The notes under the pieces were generated by a model, which saw nothing but the letters and a program-made list of their open reading frames with translations, made no database searches and was not told the DNA's origin. DNA of 64,000 nt from Acidimicrobiales bacterium (GTDB taxonomy: Bacteria > Actinomycetota > Acidimicrobiia > Acidimicrobiales > DATDAH01). Of the stretch, positions 50,597-58,629 are shown piece by piece. Position 1 is the first letter of the stretch, and every line of letters begins with the position of its first letter. The position numbers and the translations under genes were made by a program. The stretch lies in NCBI GenBank assembly GCA_016794585.1, contig JAEUJM010000031.1, positions 101,080 to 165,079 of the forward strand. Direction: 5' to 3'.

Positions 50597-51049
50597 ATGG
50601 GCGAGAAGTCGGCGAAGAAGGTGCGAGGCCACGGCGATCTGGCGCCCGGCGAGACCGTCGCCGACGCCTGCTACGGGTTGGGCAAGGGCGTGCTCGGCGC
50701 CGCCGACCTGGTCAAGGCCCCGGGCATGCGCCACTACTCGATGCAGGCCGATCAGGCCACGGCCGACCCCGCCGGGTCGATGGCCGCCGCCATCGACCGC
50801 ACCGGCATCCTCGCCGTCTCGGACCAGCGTCTCCTCTTCCTGCCGGTCAAGACCGCCATCACCAAGCCCAAGGCCGTGACTGCATCCTGGCCGCTCGACC
50901 GGATCCGGGGCGCGGCCTACGACAAACCCATGCTCACCATCGCCTTCGCCGACGGGTCGGTCGGTGGCCTCCACGTCCCCGCGGCCGAGAAGCCGGACGG
51001 GTTCGTCGCCGCGGTGAACCGTCTCGTCGCGCCCCCCGCCGGCGGCTGA
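50597..51049 (+). CDS. Small PH/GRAM-like domain protein
   Basis: A 150-residue cytosolic protein. A basic N-terminus and a helix are followed by strands GILAVSDQRLLFLPVKT, ASWPLDRIRGAAYDKPMLTIAFADGSVGGLHVP and a final helix (FVAAVNRLV). The pattern is that of bacterial PH-like or GRAM domains, which bind lipids or proteins. Function unknown. It ends 14 bases before the esterase gene. Confidence 0.65.
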   Translation: MGEKSAKKVRGHGDLAPGETVADACYGLGKGVLGAADLVKAPGMRHYSMQADQATADPAGSMAAAIDRTGILAVSDQRLLFLPVKTAITKPKAVTASWPLDRIRGAAYDKPMLTIAFADGSVGGLHVPAAEKPDGFVAAVNRLVAPPAGG

Positions 51050-51063
51050 CCCCGCTCCGCGCC

Positions 51064-52512
51064 ATGACCTCCCGCCACGGACCTCCCGGCCCCCGCCGGG
51101 TCGTCCCCGCCGTCGCCTGCGCCCTCGCGCTCCTCGCCGGTGCGACGACGGCGCTCTCCACCGTGTCTGCTGGTCCCGTCGCGGCGTGGCCACGGCCGGC
51201 GGGCCAGGCCCTCGAGCCCGGCGCCCCCGAGGGGCTCGACGCGCCACAGCGCTACGTCGACCCGGTCTTCCCCACCGTCACCGTCACCGAGGGCCTGGGC
51301 TTCGCCACGGTCACCAACGTGCTCGGCCAGCAGCAGCGGCTCCGTCTCGACCTGTACGAGCCGCAGGGCGACCCCGCCGCGGCCCGCCCGGTGATCCTGT
51401 GGCTGCACGGCGGCTCCTTCCAGCGCGGCACCCGCGACCTGATGAGCTGGTGGACGCGCGAGTCCGCCCGCCGGGGCTACGTGTCGGTCACCGCCACCTA
51501 CCGCCTCGAGCCCGAGGACGACGTCCACTGGGCGCGCGGCATCACGAACGCCACGGCCGACGCCCGCGCCGCGGTCCGCTGGCTGCGGGCGCACGCCGAC
51601 GAGTACCGCATCGACCCGACGCGGATCTCGATGGGCGGCATCTCGGCCGGGGCGGTCACGTCGCTCCAGTCGGCCTACTCGTACGTGGCCCCCGGTGGGC
51701 CGAACGCCGGCGAGTCCTCCGCCATCTCGGCGGCGATCTCCCTCAGCGGCGCCAGCACCGCCGTCCCGAACGCCGGTGAGGCGCCCGCCATAATGTTCCA
51801 CGGGTCCGAGGACACCGTCGTCGGCTACGACCAGACCCTCGTCCCCGGGCAGGGCTTCGACGGCGTCCACACCTGCGAGCGCATCCGTGCCGCCGGCGTC
51901 GACTGCCTCTTCCACACCCACCACGGCGCCCAGCACGACCTCACCGCGTACCGGGACGAGGACCGCGACGCCGCGCTGCAGTTCCTCTCGTGCCGGGTGG
52001 GCGCCCCCTCCCCGTACACGGACGCCGCCGGCCGGGGCTACGAGCACGCCGCCGGCTGGGCCGTCCGCTCACGGCTGCTGACCGCAGGGCCCCGACGCTT
52101 CCGCGGGAGCGACCCCCTCACCCGCGCCGCCGCCGAGGCCGCGGTCTGGGCCCTGCTCGACCGACCCACGCCCTCCCCCACGGTTCCCACCCGCCCGGAC
52201 GGGGCGGTCACCCGGGGTCGCTTCGTCACCCTGCTCTGGCGGGCCGCCGGGGTACCCACGGGGGCTCCTTCCGCCGGCTACGTCGACGTCGGGAACGGAA
52301 CGCAGGCCGCCGCCGCCGACTGGGCCACCGCCCACGGCCTCCTCCGGGGGGCCGGCTCGCGCTTCTCGCCGACCGCACCGCTCGCCCGGGGCCGTGCCGC
52401 CGTGGTGCTGCACCGCCTGGCCATGCGGCCGGCGGCATGGGCCCCGGCCCTGCAGTCGACGCCCCCGTCGACGGTGTGCTTCCGCCTCGGCGACCCTGCG
52501 GCCCTCGGCTGA
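51064..52512 (+). CDS. Secreted carboxylesterase with SLH-like C-terminus
   Basis: A 482-residue exported protein with a signal peptide ending near AGPVAAWP. An alpha/beta hydrolase follows: the oxyanion loop WLHGGSFQRG, ISMGGISAGAVTSLQ with the Ser nucleophile, MFHGSEDTVVGY with the Asp, and HHGAQHDL with the His. The last 160 residues contain two or three degenerate S-layer-homology-like repeats (GRFVTLLWRAAGVP...YVDVGNGTQAAAADWATAHGLLRG). These may tether the enzyme to the wall. It is likely a carboxylesterase acting on extracellular esters; the substrate is unknown. Confidence 0.8.
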   Translation: MTSRHGPPGPRRVVPAVACALALLAGATTALSTVSAGPVAAWPRPAGQALEPGAPEGLDAPQRYVDPVFPTVTVTEGLGFATVTNVLGQQQRLRLDLYEPQGDPAAARPVILWLHGGSFQRGTRDLMSWWTRESARRGYVSVTATYRLEPEDDVHWARGITNATADARAAVRWLRAHADEYRIDPTRISMGGISAGAVTSLQSAYSYVAPGGPNAGESSAISAAISLSGASTAVPNAGEAPAIMFHGSEDTVVGYDQTLVPGQGFDGVHTCERIRAAGVDCLFHTHHGAQHDLTAYRDEDRDAALQFLSCRVGAPSPYTDAAGRGYEHAAGWAVRSRLLTAGPRRFRGSDPLTRAAAEAAVWALLDRPTPSPTVPTRPDGAVTRGRFVTLLWRAAGVPTGAPSAGYVDVGNGTQAAAADWATAHGLLRGAGSRFSPTAPLARGRAAVVLHRLAMRPAAWAPALQSTPPSTVCFRLGDPAALG

Positions 52513-52551
52513 CGCCAGGCGGCCTGGCGCAGGCGATCAGGGGGCGGTGGG

Positions 52552-53631
52552 TCAGGGGCGGGCCGAGGCCGGGACCGTGGGGTAGCCCTCGGGCAGCAGC
52601 AGGTCCCCGGCGGCCGACCGGTAGTACACCTGCCAGTGGTAGAGGCCTCGGAACAGCAGGGGCGTGCGCCGCAGCAGCCCGGCGTACAGATTGACGGCCC
52701 GCACGTAGCGGTCGTCGTGGTTGTAGGCCCAGAGCGCGTCGGTCAGGCGGCCGTCGGCGGCACCGCTGGCCGCGAGGTACCGGGCCGCTCCGTAGATGGC
52801 GTGGTGGGGGTCCTGGACATCGCCGTTGCCCCAGCGGGCCCAGGTGGCGGGCATGAACTGCATGGGCCCCTGCGCGCCGGCCACGCTGTCGGCCCGGATG
52901 CGGCCGAGCCCGGTCTCCACGAGGTTGATGGCGGCCAGCACCTCCCACTCCACCCCGTACTCGCGTCCGGCGCCGCGGTACCACCGCAGCAGGTCGTCCG
53001 CCGGCGCCGGCGCGTCGACGCGCCACTCGGCGGGTGGCCCCGGCGCCAGCGACGCCTCTGAGGCCATGTCCAGGAACTCCTGGCGGGCGGCGACGTGGTG
53101 CAGCGCGTCGGTGCGCAGGTCGGCGGGCAGGGCGTCGAGCACCGGGTCGAGCCACTCGGGGTGCAGGGCGAGCTCCCGATAGGCGACCTGCTGGCGGTGG
53201 GCCTCGCGGGCCACCCGGGCCTCGCTGCTGGCCGGATCGCGCACCACCGCCTCAGCGCCTGCGATCTGGTCCGCCAGGGCCTCGACCGAGCGACCGGCCC
53301 GAGGCGCCTCGGTGGGCGGCGTCACGGCGCCCACCTCGCCCTCGGGGGCGGCCCTGCCGGACCCGCCCGGACGCGCCGACGCCGTCGTCGCCGTGGCGTC
53401 CTCCGCCGTCGTGGACCCATCTGCTCCCCGACCGGACGACGCATCGGGGTCGGCCCCTTCGTCGCCGGCGGGGTCGGTCGGAGCGGTCGGGATGGTCGAG
53501 GTGGTCGTCGGTGCCGTGACGGCGGCGGCCGCGCCCTCCATCCCCTCCTCGGGGCCCGTCACCCCCTGGCCGCAGCCGGCGAGGGCCATGGCCAGGAGCC
53601 CCGCGGCCACGACCGAGCGGACGCCACGCAT
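52552..53631 (-). CDS. Lytic transglycosylase lipoprotein
   Basis: A 359-residue protein with the lipobox LAGC (Cys20). A long Thr/Pro/Ala/Gly-rich stretch leads to an SLT-type transglycosylase domain (about 235-330). INLVETGLGRI has the catalytic Glu, and VAGAQGPMQFMPATWARWG, DPHHAIYGAARYLA and ALWAYNHDDRYVRAV are the family motifs of RlpA/MltB-like enzymes. It cleaves peptidoglycan glycan strands at the outer face of the membrane. The ATG at 53631 is preferred because the signal peptide begins there. Confidence 0.9.
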   Translation of the reverse strand: MRGVRSVVAAGLLAMALAGCGQGVTGPEEGMEGAAAAVTAPTTTSTIPTAPTDPAGDEGADPDASSGRGADGSTTAEDATATTASARPGGSGRAAPEGEVGAVTPPTEAPRAGRSVEALADQIAGAEAVVRDPASSEARVAREAHRQQVAYRELALHPEWLDPVLDALPADLRTDALHHVAARQEFLDMASEASLAPGPPAEWRVDAPAPADDLLRWYRGAGREYGVEWEVLAAINLVETGLGRIRADSVAGAQGPMQFMPATWARWGNGDVQDPHHAIYGAARYLAASGAADGRLTDALWAYNHDDRYVRAVNLYAGLLRRTPLLFRGLYHWQVYYRSAAGDLLLPEGYPTVPASARP

Positions 53632-53688
53632 CCCCCCAGGGTGCACCGCGGACCGACGGGTGACGCGGCGTCCGGGCATGATCTGGCG

Positions 53689-54912
53689 GTGACCGACGCC
53701 CCGCGCCCGACCGACGCTTCCCCCACCGATGGCACCGCGCCGAACGTGCGGCACCGCTTCCCCGGCCTGTCCGACGGCTGGGCCCGCCTCGACGGTGCCG
53801 CCGGCACCCTCCCGGTGGACACCGCCATCGATGCGTTCGTCGAGTTCTGGCGCTCCCCCGCCACCGCCAACCTGGGCGGCGCCTTCGCGGCCAGCGCCGC
53901 GTGCGGCGAGCTGGTCGACCGGGCACGGGCCGCGGTGGGTGACCTCGTGGGGGCCGACGCCGACCAGATCGTGTTCGGGCCGAACTCGACCACGCTGATG
54001 ATGGGCTACACCCGAGCGCTGGGCCGCACGCTCCAACCGGGCGACCGCATCGTGTGCACCCAGCTGGACCACGACGCCAACGTCTCGACCTGGATGCAGA
54101 TGGCCACCGACCGCGGGGTCCAGGTCGAGCTCTGGCCGCTCGCCCCGAGCGGCAACCTGGACCTCGCCGATCTCGACGCCCTGCTCGCCGACCGGCCGGA
54201 CGCCGGCCCCGTCCGCTGGGTGGCGGTCACGGGGGCGTCCAACCTCACCGGGGCGGTGCCGCCGCTCGCGGCCGTGGTCGACCGCGCCCACGCGGCCGGT
54301 GCCCGGGTGCACCTCGACGCCGTGGCCCGCGTCCCGCACCTGCCCACCAGCCACCGCGACCTCGGCGTCGACTCCCTCATGACGTCGGCCTACAAGTGGT
54401 ACGGGCCCCACGTCGGGGCCCTGGCCCTCGCCCCGGACCTTCTCGCCCACGTCGAGCCCTACCGGGTCCGGCCCGCCGACTACGTCGGCCCGTCCCGGTT
54501 CGAGACCGGCACGCCGGCGTTCGAGTCGCTCGCCGGTGTCGTCGGCGCCGCCGCCTTCCTGGCCGAGACCCCGTGGGCGGCGACCATCGCCCACGAGACC
54601 GCGCTGCTCCAGCGCCTCGAGGGAGGCCTCGCCGGCCTGCCCGGGGTCACGGTCCATGCCCCTACCGTCGGCGACGAGCGGGCGCCCACGAGCCTCTTCA
54701 GCGTCGAGGGTCACCATCCAGACGAGGTCGCCACCGCGCTCGCCGCGGCCCGGGTGGCGGTCTGGCACGGGCACTCCTACGCCCTCGAGCTCATCGACGC
54801 GCTCGGCCTCACCGAGGTGGGAGGCGCCGTGCGGGCCAGCATCGTGCGCTACGACGACGAGTCCGACATCGACCGCCTGCTGGAGGTCGTGGCCGGCCTC
54901 ACCCGGCGGTGA
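53689..54912 (+). CDS. Class V aminotransferase (cysteine-desulfurase-like)
   Basis: A 407-residue PLP enzyme. IVFGPNSTTLMMGYTRAL, CTQLDHDANVSTW, VTGASNLTGAVPP, VHLDAVARVPH, and the PLP-lysine motif MTSAYKWYGPHVG define the class. FETGTPAFESLAGVVGA follows. It could be a cysteine desulfurase-like, kynureninase-like or alanine-type enzyme; nothing nearby specifies it. The 3' end overlaps the convergent GGDEF/EAL gene by 14 bases. The GTG at 53689 sits just before conservation begins. Confidence 0.88.
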   Translation: MTDAPRPTDASPTDGTAPNVRHRFPGLSDGWARLDGAAGTLPVDTAIDAFVEFWRSPATANLGGAFAASAACGELVDRARAAVGDLVGADADQIVFGPNSTTLMMGYTRALGRTLQPGDRIVCTQLDHDANVSTWMQMATDRGVQVELWPLAPSGNLDLADLDALLADRPDAGPVRWVAVTGASNLTGAVPPLAAVVDRAHAAGARVHLDAVARVPHLPTSHRDLGVDSLMTSAYKWYGPHVGALALAPDLLAHVEPYRVRPADYVGPSRFETGTPAFESLAGVVGAAAFLAETPWAATIAHETALLQRLEGGLAGLPGVTVHAPTVGDERAPTSLFSVEGHHPDEVATALAAARVAVWHGHSYALELIDALGLTEVGGAVRASIVRYDDESDIDRLLEVVAGLTRR

Positions 54913-57367
54913 AGCCGGCGCCGGCCTCGGCCCGAAGGTCCTCGACCAGGCGCTCGACGGTGATGGCGCGCGAGAACAGGAATCCCTGCCCGGCGTTGAT
55001 GCCGATCTCCAGGTAGGCGTCCCGTTCGGCCTCGGTCTCGATGCCCTCGGCGACGATGGCCACCCCCATGTCGAGACACATGGTGACCAGGGCGCCCAGC
55101 ACCCGACGGGCCCGGGCGTTCGTGGGCAGCGCCCGGGTGAGGCGCCGGTCGATCTTCAGGTAGGTCACCGGCATGCGGGTCAGGTAGTCGAACGACGAGT
55201 ACCCGGCGCCGAAGTCGTCCACGGCCACCTGGATGCCGGCGTCCGCGAGGGCCAGCAACGACTGCTCGGCCACCGATCCGTCCTCCACGAGCTCGGTCTC
55301 GGTGACCTCGACCACCAGGTCGCTGGTCTCGATCCCGACCGCGTCGATGGCCGCCAGGTAGCGCTGCACGAACGACGGGGAGCTGAGCTGCGCGCACGAG
55401 AGGTTGATGCCCAGCGGGAAGTTGCGATCGAGTCCCGCCTGGCCCATCAGGGTGCGCAGGTCGCGCCCGGCCCTGGAGACGGACCAGTCGGTGAGCTGGT
55501 GGATGAGCCCGGTCTCCTCGGCGAGGGGGATGATCTCGTTGGGCGAGGTCGACCCGAAGACCTCGTCGTCCCAACGCAGGAGGCCCTCGGCCCCGATGTA
55601 GCGCCCCGTGGAGAGATCGACGATGGGCTGGTAGTCGAAGCGGTAGCGGTCGGCGGCCAAGGCGTCGGCGATCGCCCCCTCGAGACCGAATCGACGATCG
55701 GCCCTGCTGCGCACCGCGGCATCGGCCAGCCACACACCGTTCGGCCCCCGCGACTTCGCCTCGTACATCGCCGCGTCCGCGTCCCGGAGCAGGGTCTCGG
55801 GGGTGGCCTCGGCGTCGAAGGCGAGCGCCACGCCGATGCTGGCCCGCGGGCGCATCTGCGTGCCCGCGATCTCCGCGGGCGCCGACAAGGCGTGCAACAT
55901 CCGGTGGGCCATGCCCAGCGCGCCGTCGGGGCCGCCGGTCTGCTCGGCCACCACGACGAACTCGTCCCCACCGAAGCGGCTGACCAGGTCACCGGTGCGG
56001 GCCTGGGTCTCCAGGCGATCGGCCAACGTCGTGAGGAGCTGGTCGCCGGCGGTGTGGCCGAGCGAGTCGTTCACCCGCTTGAACCCGTCCAGGTCGATGA
56101 ACAGCACCGCCAGGGGGTCACGGCCACTGAACGACGACGCCAGGCGGACCTCCAGGTCGGCCACCAGCTGCGCCCGATTGGTCAGGCCGGTCAAGGGGTC
56201 GTGGGAGGCGTCGTGGGCCAGGCGGACCTGCATCGCCTTGCGGTCGGAGATGTCCTCCATCGACCCGACCACGCCGCTCTGCGAGCCGTCCTCGGCCCGG
56301 ACCGCACGCGCCAGGACGTGGACCGTGCGGTACTCGAAGCAGCCCGGGGGACGGATGCGCACCTCGACGTCGAGCAACCCGCCGCTGCGCTCGAACTCTT
56401 CGATCGCGTCGGTGACCGCGTCGCGATCGTCCGGGTGGGCGAGATCGAACCACTCGCCCACGTTGTCGAGGCCCGTGATCTCACGGAAGGTGCGGTTGGC
56501 GTAGTGCACCCGGCCGGCGCCGTCCGCCCCGAACACTCCGAGGGGGATGGACTCGGCCAGCATGCGGAAGCGGTCCTCGCTCTCGGCGAGCGCCTCGCGG
56601 GCGTGCACGTCGGCGTCCACGTCGGTGAGCGAGCAGCTCACCAGCACCTCGCCGGCCTCGTCCCGTCGCCCCGCGAAGAGCGTGCAGTCGATCCACCGCC
56701 ACTGGCCGGCCCGCTCTCCGGCCCCCTCCCCGGCCCCCTCGCCGGCCGAGGTGGCGAGGCGGGCCCGGAGGCGCCGGGCCATCCGGTGGTCATGGAGCAC
56801 GCCGGCGAAGGCCACCAGGGCCTCGCCGAGATCATCGGGGTGCACGAGGGCGGCCAGGGAGGCGCCGATGAGGGCGGGGTCGCCCTCGTCGAGCACGCCG
56901 GGGAGGGACCCGTACACCTCCACGATCTTGCCCCCGGGGGTGATGGTCACCGAAGCGGTGCCCCCCTCGTCCAGCATGAGGTCGACGGCGCCGTCGGGCT
57001 CGAGGGCGTCGGGGTCGTCGGAGAAGATGAAGGCGAGGACGCCGGTCTCCTCGACCACGTCGGCGATGGTGAACAACGTGGGGCGCTCCGCACCCTCGAA
57101 GCGCAACAACACCTGGGCCAGACCCGCACGACAGGCTTGGTCGTAGCAGGTGATGGCGAGGGCCTGGTCGCCCGGCACCACGTCGGCGACGAGGAAGGCG
57201 AAGTGCTCGGGCAGCAGGGCGGCGAGCGACGGCGGGGCGGGAACCTCGAGCAGCGTGTGGGGGTCGACCGCGTAGAGACGGGGGCGGGTGAGGGCCCCGA
57301 CCAGTTCCTCCAGGGCCGCCATCCCCCCGAAGCGCTCCCCCGCGCTCGCCTGCGGCTCCACGGCCAT
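54899..57367 (-). CDS. PAS–GGDEF–EAL cyclic-di-GMP protein
   Basis: An 822-residue cytosolic protein. The first 200 residues (one or two PAS-like folds) are followed by a PAS/PAC domain (about 275-395), a GGDEF cyclase domain with RFGGDEFVVVAE intact (about 400-560), and an EAL domain (about 570-815). In the EAL domain the signature reads AEGLLRW instead of EALLRW, but NLS, VTETE, DDFGAGYSS, LKID, AEGIE and GQGFLFS are present. Either enzyme could be active, and bifunctional control is possible. It has no membrane helix, so it senses a cytoplasmic signal. Confidence 0.92.
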   Translation of the reverse strand: MAVEPQASAGERFGGMAALEELVGALTRPRLYAVDPHTLLEVPAPPSLAALLPEHFAFLVADVVPGDQALAITCYDQACRAGLAQVLLRFEGAERPTLFTIADVVEETGVLAFIFSDDPDALEPDGAVDLMLDEGGTASVTITPGGKIVEVYGSLPGVLDEGDPALIGASLAALVHPDDLGEALVAFAGVLHDHRMARRLRARLATSAGEGAGEGAGERAGQWRWIDCTLFAGRRDEAGEVLVSCSLTDVDADVHAREALAESEDRFRMLAESIPLGVFGADGAGRVHYANRTFREITGLDNVGEWFDLAHPDDRDAVTDAIEEFERSGGLLDVEVRIRPPGCFEYRTVHVLARAVRAEDGSQSGVVGSMEDISDRKAMQVRLAHDASHDPLTGLTNRAQLVADLEVRLASSFSGRDPLAVLFIDLDGFKRVNDSLGHTAGDQLLTTLADRLETQARTGDLVSRFGGDEFVVVAEQTGGPDGALGMAHRMLHALSAPAEIAGTQMRPRASIGVALAFDAEATPETLLRDADAAMYEAKSRGPNGVWLADAAVRSRADRRFGLEGAIADALAADRYRFDYQPIVDLSTGRYIGAEGLLRWDDEVFGSTSPNEIIPLAEETGLIHQLTDWSVSRAGRDLRTLMGQAGLDRNFPLGINLSCAQLSSPSFVQRYLAAIDAVGIETSDLVVEVTETELVEDGSVAEQSLLALADAGIQVAVDDFGAGYSSFDYLTRMPVTYLKIDRRLTRALPTNARARRVLGALVTMCLDMGVAIVAEGIETEAERDAYLEIGINAGQGFLFSRAITVERLVEDLRAEAGAGFTAG

Positions 57368-57438
57368 CCCTCCCCATCGGCCGGCGTGGGCTCCCCCTGA
57401 GCGCCATCCGGCTCGGGTCACCCTGCCATGATCGGACG

Positions 57439-58620
57439 GTGCGCGCCATCGACGACGCCGAGCGGCGCTCCCGACTCGGCCGCCGTCACCTGCTGGCGGG
57501 TGGCGCGGATGCCCACCGGTCGTTCGAGGACGTCGCCCGCCAACTGGTCGGGCTGCACGCCAGCGACCCCGCCACGGTCTTCCTCGCCGCCCGGGCGAGG
57601 GTCCCCGAGCGGACGGTCGCCGATCTCGAGCGGGCGCTGTACGACGACCGCACCCTGCTGAAGGTGCTGGCGATGCGCCGAACCATGTTCGTGGTCCCGC
57701 TGGATCTCGTTCCCGTGCTCCAGGCCTCCTGCACCGACACCATCGCCGCGCAGCAGCTGCGCCGGCTCGTGACCGAGCTGACCAAGACCGAGCTCGGCGC
57801 CGGCGCCGAGGCCTGGCTGGACGGCGTCCTCGCGGCGACGCTGGCCGCGGTGGAAGCACGCGGCGCGGCCACCGGCACGCAGCTCTCGACCGACGTCCCC
57901 GAGCTGCGCCGCAAGCTGGTGATGGGCGAGGGCAAGACCTGGGGCGCCGAGATCAGCATCACCACCCGGGTGCTCACCATCCTCTCGGCCCAGGGCCACA
58001 TCGTGCGGGGGCGCCCGCGCGGCAGCCTGATCAGCAGCCAGTACGAGTGGGTCGCCACCGACCGCTGGCTCGACGCCGAGCCCGAACCGATGCCGGCCGA
58101 GGCGGCCCGGGTCGAGCTCGTCCGGCGGTGGCTGGCCGCGTTCGGCCCCGCCACCCTCGACGACGTCCAGTGGTGGACGGGCTGGGGCAAGGGCGTGACC
58201 AAGGCGGCCCTGTCCGCACTGGACCTCGCCGAGGTCGGCCTCGTCGGCGACCGGGTCGGTCTGGTGCTGGCCGACGACCTCGAGCCCGTGACCGCGCCCG
58301 ACCCCTGGGTGGCGCTGCTCCCCTCACTCGATCCGACGGCCATGGGCTGGAAGGAGCGGGACTGGTACCTCGGGCCCCACCGTGACCGCCTCTTCGACCG
58401 CAACGGCAACATCGGGCCCACCGCCTGGTGCGACGGCCGCATCGTGGGCGGCTGGGCCCACCGTCCGGGTGGCGAGGTGATCGTCCACCTGCTGGAGGAC
58501 GTGGGCGCCGAGGCGAGCACCGCCCTCGCCGACGAGGCCGAGGCCGTGGGGTCCTGGCTGGGCGACGTGGTGGTGAAGGCCCGCTTCCCCACCCCCCTGG
58601 AGCGCGAGCTGCTCGCCTGA
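57439..58620 (+). CDS. Winged-helix DNA-binding domain protein (YcaQ/AlkZ-type)
   Basis: A 393-residue protein. SRLGRRHLLAG, QLVGLHASDPATVFLAARAR, and LYDDRTLLKVLAMRRTMFVVP mark the family of winged-helix DNA-binding-domain proteins (DUF1006, HTH_42). WWTGWGKGVTKAAL and VALLPSLDPTAMGWKERDWYL follow, with a C-terminal RIVGGWAHRPGGEV. Some relatives are DNA glycosylases that open interstrand crosslinks (AlkZ); the catalytic QxQ of that enzyme is not obvious here. Repair-related function is a guess. Confidence 0.75.
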   Translation: MRAIDDAERRSRLGRRHLLAGGADAHRSFEDVARQLVGLHASDPATVFLAARARVPERTVADLERALYDDRTLLKVLAMRRTMFVVPLDLVPVLQASCTDTIAAQQLRRLVTELTKTELGAGAEAWLDGVLAATLAAVEARGAATGTQLSTDVPELRRKLVMGEGKTWGAEISITTRVLTILSAQGHIVRGRPRGSLISSQYEWVATDRWLDAEPEPMPAEAARVELVRRWLAAFGPATLDDVQWWTGWGKGVTKAALSALDLAEVGLVGDRVGLVLADDLEPVTAPDPWVALLPSLDPTAMGWKERDWYLGPHRDRLFDRNGNIGPTAWCDGRIVGGWAHRPGGEVIVHLLEDVGAEASTALADEAEAVGSWLGDVVVKARFPTPLERELLA

Positions 58621-58629
58621 GCCGGGCCC

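Noticed and set aside
56730..56760. Short gccccctc repeats in the GGDEF/EAL gene as a mobile repeat
   Set aside because: They are in frame and encode a Gly-Glu-Ala linker; this is simple low-complexity coding sequence.
54536..57400. 954-codon open frame on the + strand
   Set aside because: It shadows the aminotransferase end and the GGDEF/EAL gene; no domain matches.
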